Source of the DNA: CAZLMW01 sp964560875 | GTDB lineage: Bacteria > Myxococcota_A > UBA9042 | Assembly: GCA_964560875.1 (NCBI GenBank) | Contig: CAZLMW010000001.1 | Span: 1-64,000, forward strand | Direction: 5' to 3' | Length of the DNA: 64,000 bases | Shown here: in pieces, positions 1-8,915 of the stretch | How positions within the stretch are numbered: position 1 is the stretch's first letter | How the letters are laid out: every line of letters starts with the position of its first letter | Position numbers and translations under genes: made by a program | The notes under the pieces: generated by a model | Database searches by the model: none | Told to the model about the DNA's origin: nothing | Seen by the model: the letters and a program-made list of their open reading frames with translations, nothing else

Positions 1-2025
1 CTAGTTTCGTGTGCCGAGCAAACGTCGGATCGCCGAGCGGAAGGTACGCGCTGAGAAACCCAGCTGCGGCGTGAACTTGTGCCCGTTGATAAACACCGTG
101 GGCGTGCCCTTGATGCCGAGCGCCTCGCCGATCTTGCGTTCCTTGGCGACGGCGGCTTCGTGGGTCGCGTTCTTCATCGCCGCGTCGAGCTTCTTGATGT
201 CCATGCCGACGTTCTTCGCGATGGCGCTGAGGCCCTTCTTCGAAAGGTCAGACTGATCGGCCATCAGCGCTGCGTGGAACTGCCAGAACTTGCCCTGCTT
301 GAGCGCCTCTTTGCCGACCTGCGCGGCGTCGCCCGCGTTGGGGTGGATGTCGAACAGCGGGAAGTCCATCCAGGTGACCTTCACACGGCCCGGGAACTCC
401 TGCTCCATGGCGGCGATGTGCTGGTCGAGTCGCGCGCAGAAGGGACACTGGAAGTCCTCGAAAGCGACGATGTGCACCGCGGCACCGGCGGGTCCACGCG
501 TTGCGGCGCCGGCCGTATCGATCTTGACCGCCTCGCCCGCGAGCGACGGCAGCAGCTTGCCCTTGCCAACCGCGTGGTCGTAGTAGTCCGCCGCCTTCAC
601 ATCGCCCTTGGCGACGACGGCCTTGGCCTCCGCGAGCGCTTCGTTGATGTGCTTGAGCAGCGTGTCCGCATCCTTGGCGCCGACGAGCTTACGACCGTTG
701 ATGAAGATGTTCGGCGTGCCACGGGCTCCGAGCGCACCGGCCTGCTCCATGTCGGCTTCGATGCGGGAGGCCGCGCCGTGCGATGCCATGGCGTTGTCGT
801 ACTGGGCCATCTCGAGCCCGGCCTGGTTGGCGAAATCACGCAGCGCCTCGCCGATCTTGGCCTGGTTGTCAAAGAGGATGTCGTGCAGCTCCCAGAACTT
901 GCCCTGGGCGCGCGCGGCCTCGGCTGCTTCGGCGGCGGCCATCGCGTGTTTGTGCGAGCCGATGAGCGGGTTGTGCTTGAAGACGATCCGCAGGTCCTTG
1001 TCGCCGACCTTGGTGCGCACGTTCTTGAGCGTCGCGAGCAGCTGCTTGCAGTAGGGGCATTGGAAGTCTTCGAAGATGACCATCGTCACGAGCGCGTCCT
1101 TTGCGCCCCGCATCGGGTCATCGGGACGCACGGACACGCGCCAGACGGTCTTGGGGTCGCCCGCTTCCTCTCCGACCCGGACGGGTTGGCCAACCTGCAC
1201 GGCGCCCATGCCACCGCCGGCCGGCATGATCTGCGCGCTCACAACGCCCGAGCCCTTCTTGACCTTGGCGGGGACCGGCGAAGCGGGTGGGGCGACGCCA
1301 TCGAGCACGTGCTTCTTGTAGACCGGCGCGCGCTTGGGGCTGTTGGCCTGCACGAGCTTCCAATGCGCCTCGGCATGCGTGGCGCCTCCTTTGACCAGCT
1401 TGTCGTATCCCGCTGTCTGGCCGGCCACGATCTTGGCCCAATCTTCGGGCCCCTGGACGGCCTGCACGAGCGCACCGTTGACGATGAACGACGGCGTTCC
1501 AGCGACACCCAGCACGTTGGCGAGCGCCACGTCATGCGCGACCTGCTCGGTGGTGGCCTTGGCGTTGAGCGCGGCCTTGAACTTGGCCTCGTCGAGCCCG
1601 GCTTTCTTGGCCCACGCGAGCACGGCGGCTTCGTCGGCTTTTTCGGTCGCGAGCATCGCATCGTAGTAGGCGCGCCATTTGCCCATTTTCGCGGCGGCAA
1701 CGGCGCCCTTGGCGAGCACGACGCTGTTTTCGTGCACGTCGAGCGGCAGGTTCAGGATGCGAAAACGGATGTCTTTGCCGTGCTTGGCGGCGGCATCGGT
1801 CAGCTTGCTCGCGCCGGACTTGCAGAACGGGCAGGCGTAGTCGACGAACGCGAGCACTTCGATCTTCGCGTCTTTTTTCGCACCGAGACTTGGCCGGACC
1901 AGCTTGTCACCGCTGTCAGCTTTCGCGGAAGCGGCGGCTTTCTCGCTCGTCTTCTTCTTGCCACAGCCGCCGATGACGAGCGCCACCGCGATTGCGACAA
2001 GGAAAGCGTATTGGGAAAGTCGCAT
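1..2025 (-). CDS. Lipoprotein with three tandem DsbA-like thioredoxin domains
   Basis: A 674-residue envelope lipoprotein predicted to act in disulfide or thiol redox outside the cytoplasm. The N-terminus is a lipoprotein signal (hydrophobic residues 7-20, lipobox VIGGC, Cys21). Three DsbA/thioredoxin-like domains follow, each with a CxxC and a cis-Pro loop: CPFC at 65-68 with GTP near 176-178; CPYC at 323-326 with GTP near 436-438; CPFC at 527-530 with GTP near 640-642. Single-domain DsbA proteins are about 200 residues, so this is a genuine triplication. The start at 2025 is preferred over a longer frame reaching 2181 because it gives a proper signal peptide and has GGAG six bases upstream. 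The stop is the first three bases of the window, so the gene is complete. It lies 116 bases downstream of the copper-monooxygenase-like gene on the same strand, which suggests but does not prove functional linkage. Substrates are unknown. Confidence 0.88.
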   Translation of the reverse strand: MRLSQYAFLVAIAVALVIGGCGKKKTSEKAAASAKADSGDKLVRPSLGAKKDAKIEVLAFVDYACPFCKSGASKLTDAAAKHGKDIRFRILNLPLDVHENSVVLAKGAVAAAKMGKWRAYYDAMLATEKADEAAVLAWAKKAGLDEAKFKAALNAKATTEQVAHDVALANVLGVAGTPSFIVNGALVQAVQGPEDWAKIVAGQTAGYDKLVKGGATHAEAHWKLVQANSPKRAPVYKKHVLDGVAPPASPVPAKVKKGSGVVSAQIMPAGGGMGAVQVGQPVRVGEEAGDPKTVWRVSVRPDDPMRGAKDALVTMVIFEDFQCPYCKQLLATLKNVRTKVGDKDLRIVFKHNPLIGSHKHAMAAAEAAEAARAQGKFWELHDILFDNQAKIGEALRDFANQAGLEMAQYDNAMASHGAASRIEADMEQAGALGARGTPNIFINGRKLVGAKDADTLLKHINEALAEAKAVVAKGDVKAADYYDHAVGKGKLLPSLAGEAVKIDTAGAATRGPAGAAVHIVAFEDFQCPFCARLDQHIAAMEQEFPGRVKVTWMDFPLFDIHPNAGDAAQVGKEALKQGKFWQFHAALMADQSDLSKKGLSAIAKNVGMDIKKLDAAMKNATHEAAVAKERKIGEALGIKGTPTVFINGHKFTPQLGFSARTFRSAIRRLLGTRN

Positions 2026-2141
2026 ACAGATCTCCGGGCATTGGGCGGCGTACGATAGGGGTCGCCTTTGCAGGGGGTCAAGAATGCCGCGTGTTCCCCC
2101 GAACACAGCAGGCACGCGCGGCAATTCCCGGACGGCGAGCG

Positions 2142-3785
2142 TTATATCATCGGATACAGGACGTAGAGAGCGGCGAGGCACATTTCATCCAGCGTCTCTT
2201 CCCCGATGCCCACGTCGACCGGTGCGCTCATGCCCGCCGCCTTGAGCTCCGCGGCGAGAGCCTTGTTGCCCATCGAGTTGTCGTACACGCAACGCATCAT
2301 CAGCGTATCGCCGGGACGAAGCACCGGCAGCTGCTCGATCGGCGCGTCGAACGTGTAGAAGCGCTGCCAGTCGAAGTCGTACTCCGGCGTGTGCAGCAGG
2401 CAGATATCCTTGTCGCTGCCCGCCGGACCGGCCGGGAGCTTGCCGCCGCCCTCACACTGCGCCCAGATGTCTTTCGCCTTGCCATCGTTGGCCACCGACA
2501 GGCACTGCAGGCAGCCCTTGTCGATCGCTTGGAGCTGCACGCCGCAGTGCTTGACCGCGCAATCGGACGCCGACTTTCCGGATTTACCATCGCAGTTCTT
2601 GAGCAGGCAGGGCTCGAGCGCGACCTTGTCAGACGCGGAACAGGCAGCCCCGTCGAAGTCGTCGTTGGCGCGCCGCTTCACCCAGATGCGCATGTCCTTG
2701 CCGAGGATGTGCATGTGGGTCGCGACGCCCATGATCTTGACGTGATCGAGCCCCGACTTGGCGACCGACTTGGGCAGCGTCCAGCCCATCACCTCCGGGT
2801 GCGCTGTCTTGCCCGCCGGGATCTTGAACTCGATCTTGCCGTTGTCGTCCGGCCCGGCCTGCAGACCGGCGGATTCCTTGCGCGCGTTGCCTTGTAGCGT
2901 CGCGGTTACGTTCCACTTGGGCTGGTCGAACGTCAGGCGCAGCTGCACGGTCGTCTTGTCTTCTGCCGCGGCGGGACCGACCGGATGGTAGTGCATCTGC
3001 ATCACCAGCTTGGTGCCCTTCTTGAGCGGCACGCCAGCGTTATCAGGCATCTGCACGGGGGCGCCACCGGGGGCCCATGCCGCGATCAGTCCGCCGCTGA
3101 CCCCACAGCCGCCAAAGCCCGAGTAGTAGCCCTTCGAGCCTGCCTTCTTGAAGGCTTCGCCCGTGGGATCGGCAAACAGCAACGCGTGGTGGGCGACGAC
3201 GGGGTTTCCTGCGACGAAGTGGACCCCGGTCATCCAGGCGTCCTTGTCGAGCTTGGGATCGAGCGGAAAACAGATGTACTGGTCCTTGCTGCCCGCAGCG
3301 ACGAAGCCTTTGTCCGGCTTGATCGACCGGTCGACCTTGTCGAGCCCCAGCGGCTTGGGCGGCGCGAGCTTGGCGGAATCTGCGGCGTCCCCCGCGGGCG
3401 CTCCGGCGGCGATCCAGGCCGCGATCGTCTGCTTCTCGGGGCCGGTCAGGCGCAGGTCGTGCTTGAACTTGAGCGGCGGCTTGCACTCGGCCGTTTCAAG
3501 CGCGCCCCAGGGCGGCATCCGTCCGCTGTCGATCGCCGCCCCGATCGCAGGAGCCATGGCCCTTGCGACGTCGGGCTTGGTGATGTCGAAAGGACCGATC
3601 GCGCCGTCGAGGTGACACGATGCGCACTTCGCGTAGACGATCGGGGCGACATCCTTGTGAAAAGTGACTTCGCCCGTGTTTGTCTTCTTTGCGCCTGTTG
3701 CCGAACCGCCGTCGTCGCTTGCGCACCCGGTCGCAACGGAGCAGATGAGGGCCACAACGGTCGCGATCGCCCGGATCGTCTTCAT
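2142..3785 (-). CDS. Heme c / copper type II monooxygenase-like lipoprotein
   Basis: 547-residue exported protein. The N-terminus is a lipoprotein signal with VATGC (Cys21). A c-type heme motif CASCH lies at 54-58, followed by a MPPW stretch near 90-93 as in small cytochrome-like domains of this family. The rest resembles the copper type II, ascorbate-dependent monooxygenase fold. Candidate copper ligands are the His pair 199-200, HYH at 265-267, HMH at 357-359, and Met535 in DEMC, matching the His-His, His-x-His and Met ligand pattern of peptidylglycine monooxygenases. A Cys-rich insertion spans about 382-444. Substrate is unknown; oxygen-dependent hydroxylation with electrons from the heme domain is an inference. 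A GGAAG site precedes the start. Only 28 bases separate it from the uspA-type gene upstream, so they probably form one transcript. Confidence 0.82.
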   Translation of the reverse strand: MKTIRAIATVVALICSVATGCASDDGGSATGAKKTNTGEVTFHKDVAPIVYAKCASCHLDGAIGPFDITKPDVARAMAPAIGAAIDSGRMPPWGALETAECKPPLKFKHDLRLTGPEKQTIAAWIAAGAPAGDAADSAKLAPPKPLGLDKVDRSIKPDKGFVAAGSKDQYICFPLDPKLDKDAWMTGVHFVAGNPVVAHHALLFADPTGEAFKKAGSKGYYSGFGGCGVSGGLIAAWAPGGAPVQMPDNAGVPLKKGTKLVMQMHYHPVGPAAAEDKTTVQLRLTFDQPKWNVTATLQGNARKESAGLQAGPDDNGKIEFKIPAGKTAHPEVMGWTLPKSVAKSGLDHVKIMGVATHMHILGKDMRIWVKRRANDDFDGAACSASDKVALEPCLLKNCDGKSGKSASDCAVKHCGVQLQAIDKGCLQCLSVANDGKAKDIWAQCEGGGKLPAGPAGSDKDICLLHTPEYDFDWQRFYTFDAPIEQLPVLRPGDTLMMRCVYDNSMGNKALAAELKAAGMSAPVDVGIGEETLDEMCLAALYVLYPMI

Positions 3786-3813
3786 GATGGTCTTCCTCGA
3801 GAGTTGCGCCGGA

Positions 3814-4725
3814 CTATTCCAAGGAGCCGGAATGCAGCGTCAGCACCGGGCACCGGGCGTGCTTGATCACGTGCTCGGCGACGCTGCCCAGGAGAGTCGT
3901 GCGCACGCCCGAACGGCTGACAGGCGGGACAATGATCAGGTCGGCACCGAGCCGGTCGGCGTAGGACATGACGCCGGAGCCGGGTTTGTTGTCTTCGAGC
4001 AGCCGCCAGTAGGACGGAACCTTGCCGACCCTGTGCGCGGCGTTGGACAGCTTCGCTTCGAGCCGCGACTTGATGTTGTAGTACATGTCCTTGGGCAAGA
4101 GGATGTCGCCTTCGGGCGTGTCGAGCACCTGCTGGTGGATCGGCGTCACGACGTGGACGAGCTCAAGCGTGCCCCCGAACTCGGCAGCGAACGCCTCGCA
4201 GCTCGGGATTCCGTCGAGACCGCCCGCCTGGAAATCGACCGGTGTCAGGATGCGGCTGAAGCCGTTCCACTTGTCCATGCGCTTGAGAAACGATTCGTTG
4301 ATCGTCAGCACCGGCACATCGGTCTCGCGAATGATGCGGGCGGTGGTGGAGTCGCCAATGCGCTTGGTGAAGTCCGCAAACCCCTCCTGCGGGATGACCA
4401 CCAGGTCGATATCAAGGTCTTTGATGGCGCGCACGGCCACGTCGAATGTCGAGCCGATGCGGGTGACGATGCCGGTGTTCACGCCGAGGTCTTCAAGGCG
4501 GTCGGCCACGATTTCGAGCTTCGGCATCACCTCTGACTGGGCTTTTTCGTCCAACAATTCGCGAACCTGCGAAGCTCCGCCGAGGTGAACCAGGTCCGAG
4601 GAGCCGCGCACCGCGTGAAACACGATGACCTTGGACCCGCAGACCTCCGAGATGGCGCGCACGGGACTGAATGTGAGCTCGGGCTGATCTCCGAGATCGG
4701 TCAGCAGCAACACGCGATCGAACAT
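3814..4725 (-). CDS. Tandem universal stress protein (UspA family)
   Basis: 303-residue cytoplasmic protein with two Usp domains. The first starts at the N-terminus (FDRVLLLTDLG). The second starts near residue 150 (FSRILTPVDF) and ends with the family signature GSVAEHVIKHARCPVLTLH, which carries part of the ATP-binding loop. Tandem Usp proteins bind nucleotides and act in stress responses; no specific partner can be named here. An upstream in-frame extension to 5094 is rejected because it runs antisense through the Cys-rich lipoprotein gene, whereas the chosen Met begins the canonical beta strand. It is the first gene of a likely minus-strand operon with the heme/copper protein. Confidence 0.85.
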   Translation of the reverse strand: MFDRVLLLTDLGDQPELTFSPVRAISEVCGSKVIVFHAVRGSSDLVHLGGASQVRELLDEKAQSEVMPKLEIVADRLEDLGVNTGIVTRIGSTFDVAVRAIKDLDIDLVVIPQEGFADFTKRIGDSTTARIIRETDVPVLTINESFLKRMDKWNGFSRILTPVDFQAGGLDGIPSCEAFAAEFGGTLELVHVVTPIHQQVLDTPEGDILLPKDMYYNIKSRLEAKLSNAAHRVGKVPSYWRLLEDNKPGSGVMSYADRLGADLIIVPPVSRSGVRTTLLGSVAEHVIKHARCPVLTLHSGSLE

Positions 4726-4828
4726 GGCACCATCCAGGGGTGAAGCGGCAGGGCCCGGCGCCACAAAGAGCAACGCGGGCGGCTCGCCGATGTTGGACCG
4801 CGACAGGCTACAGGCAAGAGGCAGATTC

Positions 4829-5680
4829 ATGAAGACGCGGCGCGCTGATGGTCGGACCCTTTCCGCGACGGCGTTGATGGTGGCGTTCGGCTGCATGGCG
4901 ATAACCGTCGGATGCGGCGGCGATGACACCGATGGCGGCACCAACAAAGAGGTCGACGCCGGCACCAGCAAGACTCCGACCAAGGGGTTCGCCCAGGGCT
5001 GCACCAGCAGCAGCGACTGCAAAGACGGCATGGTCTGCATGCAGAGCGAATACACGCCGACGCCGTTCTGCACGCGTTTTTGCGACAACCCCAAGGACTA
5101 CTGCGACCAGGATGAGCTCGGTGGCGTCAACGCGCTCTGCCTGCAGATGCCCGGCGTCTGGAACGGGCCCACGAAGAACGAGTGCGACGCCAACAACAAG
5201 TGCAACAAGATCGGACGGCCGTTCTGCGCGCCGATCTGCAACAACACGGCGACGTGCACGGGGCTGTGGGACAGCTGGGAGAAGTGCACCAAGCCCGCCT
5301 ACAAGAACGTGTTGCTGTACAGCGATCTGCCCACCAACGTCTGCATGGCGCCGTCGAGCCACGGGCAGCGCGTCGTCGACCCGCTCACCTGCGACTGGGA
5401 AAAGAAGGTCACTGATCCGGCCGTCCAGGAGGCCAAACAGCTCTGCAAGGCGCACTGCGACTTCCTCACCAAGTGCCAGCTCTTCGACCCGAAGAAAGAA
5501 GCGTCGGCCTGCTGCACCTGGCGCTGCTTTCAGAAGATGACGCCCGAGGCAAAGATCGACCAGGACCGCAAAGCGGTGGTCAAGTGCTACATCAAGTCGT
5601 TTTCGGCCGCCCGTGGCACGCCAAAGGTCTGCGAGCTGTACAAAGAACAGTGTCCCGCGCTCGATGACCCGCGAGGCTGA
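4829..5680 (+). CDS. Cys-rich lipoprotein, unknown function
   Basis: 283-residue exported protein. The signal peptide ends in a lipobox-like ITVGC followed by an Asp/Gly/Thr spacer. The mature part has about twenty Cys residues in spaced pairs (for example SSDCKDGMVC, CTRFCDN, CTWRCFQ), typical of disulfide-stabilised secreted proteins of Myxococcota. No catalytic motif is recognised. The start at 4829 is set by AAGAGG seven bases upstream and by the signal peptide; the longer frame from 4724 would bury the signal. It is divergent from the Usp gene, sharing a 103-base intergenic region. Confidence 0.75.
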   Translation: MKTRRADGRTLSATALMVAFGCMAITVGCGGDDTDGGTNKEVDAGTSKTPTKGFAQGCTSSSDCKDGMVCMQSEYTPTPFCTRFCDNPKDYCDQDELGGVNALCLQMPGVWNGPTKNECDANNKCNKIGRPFCAPICNNTATCTGLWDSWEKCTKPAYKNVLLYSDLPTNVCMAPSSHGQRVVDPLTCDWEKKVTDPAVQEAKQLCKAHCDFLTKCQLFDPKKEASACCTWRCFQKMTPEAKIDQDRKAVVKCYIKSFSAARGTPKVCELYKEQCPALDDPRG

Positions 5681-5764
5681 GCGAGCGTGCGGCTTTCCTG
5701 ATACGGGCTGCGTTCGGGCGGATTGTTCGAATGCGAAATCGCGCATTCCTGACCTGAAACTTCC

Positions 5765-5990
5765 CTACGTCGCCGCAGTCAGTTCGGTGCTCGGCGTGAG
5801 GGTGTAGCCGAGGGATCGGGCTGCTTGTCGCAACCCATACATGCGTTTGTCAGCGAATTGCGCTTCGTATGCCTCCTGGCCGATGTCGACGTACTCCTGG
5901 CCGTACCGGATGGCGCGGTAGACGAGCTGCGCGAGCTTTCTGGCCATGGCGAAGACGGCAACTGTGGCTCCCTTCTGTGAAGAAACGCAG
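5765..5990 (-). pseudogene. Remnant of an IS110-like transposase C-terminus
   Basis: Minus-strand reading gives about 70 residues (ARKLAQLVYRAIRYGQEYVD onward, ending in RQAARSLGYTL) that resemble the C-terminal end of IS110/IS116-type transposases. In that family the arginine-rich 'VARKLA-LYR-L--G--YVD' segment precedes the stop. The catalytic RuvC-like N-terminal region and the transposase start are missing, and the frame upstream of about 5990 has no similarity I recognise. No terminal inverted repeats or target duplications are visible. The rest of the 436-base non-coding stretch 5681-6116 shows nothing else I can name. Confidence 0.55.
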
Positions 5991-6116
5991 TTTTTGCCAA
6001 GCCAAACCACTGTGGCACGGTCATTGTGCGAATGATCGGCGCCGTTGCGGCGTTGACCAACCTTAGACACCGCCCGGCAGCGCCTCGTGGACGCACAGAA
6101 CGGGCACGGAGGAACC

Positions 6117-6731
6117 ATGCGACCGACGATCATCGCCATCTTTACAGCGGTGCTGCTGACGGCGACCAACGCGCTGGCGATCGACATCTACGTCAACGGC
6201 ACGAAGGCCAACGGCATCAAGAACGCGGACCTCGCCAACTGCACAGTGAAGTTCGACGCGCTCGGCAACTTGCACATCATTACCCCCGGTTACCGTGTGG
6301 TGATGGACAAGAAGGGCAAGCCCATGCGCATCGCGGGAAGCTCGGACCTCGGCGCGGCCAAGACGGTCGGCGCCAAGCCGAAGATGCGTTACGTGCTGCT
6401 CTACCGGCCCAACCCGAAGGTTGCGTTCACGTTCCAGATCTACATCAACGGCGCCAAGTTCAGGACGATCGACCTGAGCACGGGGGCGTTTACGATCGAC
6501 CTGACCAACAAACTGAGGTCGGGGGCCAACCAGCTCCGCGTCATCGGCAAGCCTTCCGGCAAGGGCCCTGCGACCGGCACCGAAGCGGATGTGGTCAAGC
6601 TGCGTATTCTCGCCGGACATGAACGCGCCGACGGGGCATTTGTCGCCAAGCACCCGCCGGTTTGGGAGCTCGTCCGCGCCGCGATCGACCGCAACGCCAT
6701 CGACCGCAGCTCCACGATCCGCGTGCAATAG
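6117..6731 (+). CDS. Exported protein of unknown function
   Basis: 204 residues with a clear Sec signal peptide (MRPTIIAIFTAVLLTATNALA, cleaved after ALA). The mature part is beta-strand-rich with no Cys pairs and no catalytic motif I can identify; it may be a small beta-sandwich domain. The start at 6117 is fixed by GGAGGA at 6108-6113 and by the signal peptide; an upstream in-frame Met at 6087 has neither. It stands alone between the transposase remnant and the EpmA-like gene, 48 bases before the latter. Confidence 0.7.
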   Translation: MRPTIIAIFTAVLLTATNALAIDIYVNGTKANGIKNADLANCTVKFDALGNLHIITPGYRVVMDKKGKPMRIAGSSDLGAAKTVGAKPKMRYVLLYRPNPKVAFTFQIYINGAKFRTIDLSTGAFTIDLTNKLRSGANQLRVIGKPSGKGPATGTEADVVKLRILAGHERADGAFVAKHPPVWELVRAAIDRNAIDRSSTIRVQ

Positions 6732-6779
6732 CGCGGACCTCAACAAGCCTCTCTCGCTACCGACGGCCCACAAATCGCC

Positions 6780-7802
6780 GTGAACGACGCCCAGCGCTTC
6801 GCTGCCACTGACGGTTTGCGCCTGCGTTCGTTGCGTCTGCGCGCGGTCCTCAACAAGGCCATCCGCGATTTCTTCGCGGCGCATGACTTTCTCGAGGTCG
6901 AGACGCCGGCCATCGCGACGTCACCGGGCCTTGAACCGCACCTCGACGCTGTGGCGGTGACCCTCCGCGAAGGGATGGGCGGCAGACCCGTGCAACGCTA
7001 CCTGGTCACCAGCCCCGAATACCACTGCAAGCGGCTGCTGAGCGTCGGCATCGAGCGGCTCTATCGGCTCGGCAAGTCGTTCCGGTCCGGGGAACGCGGC
7101 GCATGGCACAACCCCGAGTTCACGATGCTCGAGTGGTATCGGACCGCTGCGGATTTCCAGGCGATCACAGACGATACGGTCGACTTGGTGCGCGCCGCCG
7201 GGGCCGCTATCGAAGCTCATTCGCCTCTGCCCGCCGCTGTCCAGACGGCGCTGCACAGCGACCCGACGCGCTGGGATTTCTGCGTCGAGATTCAAAAAGC
7301 GTGCGGTTTCGACGCCGCTGAAACGGACGACCACGCCCTCCTTGCCACTGCCGCCGCCGCCGACTACCCGGCGCTGCCCGATGAAACGGCTGCCGATCTG
7401 CTCGTGAGGGCCTTTGTCGATCGCGTTGAACCAACGATGCCCGATGACCGGATCGTGGTGCTGCAGGGATGGCCCGCGCGCCTCGGTTCGCTCGCCCGCA
7501 AATCGCCGACCGACCCCGCGATCGCCGAACGTGTTGAGGTGTACGTCTGCGGCGTCGAGCTTGCCAACGGCTTCTCGGAGCTGGTCGATCCTGTCGAGCA
7601 GCGTGCGCGTTTCCAAGCCGATCTCGCCGACCGCCAACGGCGCGGATTGCCTGTCTATCCCATCGACGAGAGGTTCCTCGCCGCGCTCGCCGATTGCCCG
7701 GACGCCGCGGGAATCGCGCTGGGGGTCGACCGCTTGTTGATGCTTCTCATGGGCTTGCAGGACATCGACGAGGCGCTTGCATTTTCCTTCGAGATCGCAT
7801 GA
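6780..7802 (+). CDS. epmA: EF-P lysine ligase (EpmA/GenX/PoxA), lysyl-tRNA synthetase paralog
   Basis: 340 residues forming a class II aminoacyl-tRNA synthetase catalytic core without the N-terminal anticodon-binding domain of LysS, which is the hallmark of EpmA. Motif 2 lies at about 98-120 (GKSFRSGERGAWHNPEFTML) and motif 3 at about 310-324 (GIALGVDRLL). EpmA attaches (R)-beta-lysine to a conserved Lys of elongation factor P to relieve ribosome stalling at proline runs. Neither efp nor the aminomutase epmB is in the window, so the modification substrate is assumed from the family. The start is GTG at 6780 with no obvious ribosome-binding site. It is plus-strand, with the IDH pair about 100 bases downstream. 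Confidence 0.88.
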   Translation: MNDAQRFAATDGLRLRSLRLRAVLNKAIRDFFAAHDFLEVETPAIATSPGLEPHLDAVAVTLREGMGGRPVQRYLVTSPEYHCKRLLSVGIERLYRLGKSFRSGERGAWHNPEFTMLEWYRTAADFQAITDDTVDLVRAAGAAIEAHSPLPAAVQTALHSDPTRWDFCVEIQKACGFDAAETDDHALLATAAAADYPALPDETAADLLVRAFVDRVEPTMPDDRIVVLQGWPARLGSLARKSPTDPAIAERVEVYVCGVELANGFSELVDPVEQRARFQADLADRQRRGLPVYPIDERFLAALADCPDAAGIALGVDRLLMLLMGLQDIDEALAFSFEIA

Positions 7803-7904
7803 TGTAGCGGCCCTCGCAGTGAGCGGCGCCCCGCTTACCGTTCCACCCTCCCCATCCCACGCTTTGGCAACGATACGCCCCGGCGCAGTTGCGGCTTCGA
7901 AGTC

Positions 7905-8915
7905 ATGACCTACCGATTCACCCTGGTCCCAGGCGACGGCATCGGGCCCGAAGTCACCGCGGCGACGCTGCGAGCGATCGCGGCCACCGGCGTCGACATC
8001 GCCTGGCGAGAGGTCCCAACCGGGGCCGCCGCTGTCGCTTCCCACGGCACGCCACTGCCTCAATCCACCCTCGCGTCGATCGCCGAAGACCGCGTGGCGC
8101 TGAAGGGCCCAATCACGACACCGGTGGGCCACGGATTCCGGTCGGTCAACGTGGCGATTCGCAAGGCGCTCGACCTCTATGTGAGCCTGCGTCCCGTCAA
8201 GACGGTCCCCGGCATCACGACGCGCCACGACAACGTCGACCTCGTGGTCTTCCGCGAAAACACCGAAGGCCTGTACTCAGGGCGTGAACACAGCCCGGTG
8301 CCGGGCGTCGTCGAGACCCTGCGCGTCGTGACTGAAAAGGCCTGCCGCCGCATCTGCCGGTACGCCAGCGAGTTCGTCAGGGCCGAGGGGCGCAGCAAGC
8401 TGACCCTCGTGCACAAGGCGTCGATCATGAAGCTCAGCGATGGGCTCTTCCTCGATTCCTTCGACGCGATCGCAGACGACTACCCGTTCATGAGCCACGA
8501 GCGGATGTTGGTCGATGAGGTGGCGTGCGGCCTTGTGGTCGACCCGCTCAAGTTTGACTGCCTCGTGATGGAAAACCTGTACGGCGACGTGCTCAGCGAC
8601 CTGTGTGCGGGCCTTGTCGGCGGGCTTGGCGTGGTGCCGGGGGCCAACATCGGCGATCGCGTGGCCGTGTTCGAAGCCGTTCATGGTTCGGCGCCCGACA
8701 TCGCTGGCAAAGGCATCGCCAATCCGACCGCGCTGATGCAGTCGGCGGTCTTGTTGCTCCGTCATATCGGCGAACGCAAAGCCGCGGCCAATCTCGAGGC
8801 GGGCATCTTCAAGGTGCTCGGCGAAGGCGAGGTCAGGACCGGCGATCTTGGCGGCAAAGCCAACACGGACGAGTACACCAGCGCCGTTTGCGCGGCCGTG
8901 GAGGCACTGCGATGA
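7905..8915 (+). CDS. NAD-dependent isocitrate dehydrogenase, catalytic-type subunit
   Basis: 336-residue beta-decarboxylating dehydrogenase with all landmarks: PGDGIGPE at 9-16, substrate Ser80/Asn82/Arg86 (FRSVNVAIRK), Tyr124, Lys171, metal-binding Asp204, Asp228 and Asp232. The coenzyme loop HGSAPDIAG (260-268) has Asp265-Ile266 where NADP enzymes have Lys-Tyr, so NAD specificity is predicted. The S-x-N-x-x-x-R substrate motif and LRPV favour isocitrate over 3-isopropylmalate, but homoisocitrate or tartrate-type activity cannot be excluded from sequence alone. Its TGA overlaps the ATG of the next paralog (ATGA), so the two are translationally coupled and probably form a hetero-oligomer. Role: conversion of isocitrate to 2-oxoglutarate in the TCA cycle. 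Confidence 0.85.
   Translation: MTYRFTLVPGDGIGPEVTAATLRAIAATGVDIAWREVPTGAAAVASHGTPLPQSTLASIAEDRVALKGPITTPVGHGFRSVNVAIRKALDLYVSLRPVKTVPGITTRHDNVDLVVFRENTEGLYSGREHSPVPGVVETLRVVTEKACRRICRYASEFVRAEGRSKLTLVHKASIMKLSDGLFLDSFDAIADDYPFMSHERMLVDEVACGLVVDPLKFDCLVMENLYGDVLSDLCAGLVGGLGVVPGANIGDRVAVFEAVHGSAPDIAGKGIANPTALMQSAVLLLRHIGERKAAANLEAGIFKVLGEGEVRTGDLGGKANTDEYTSAVCAAVEALR

Noticed and set aside
6780..7802. Lysyl-tRNA synthetase (LysS)
   Set aside because: The anticodon-binding domain is missing and length is 340, which fits EpmA.
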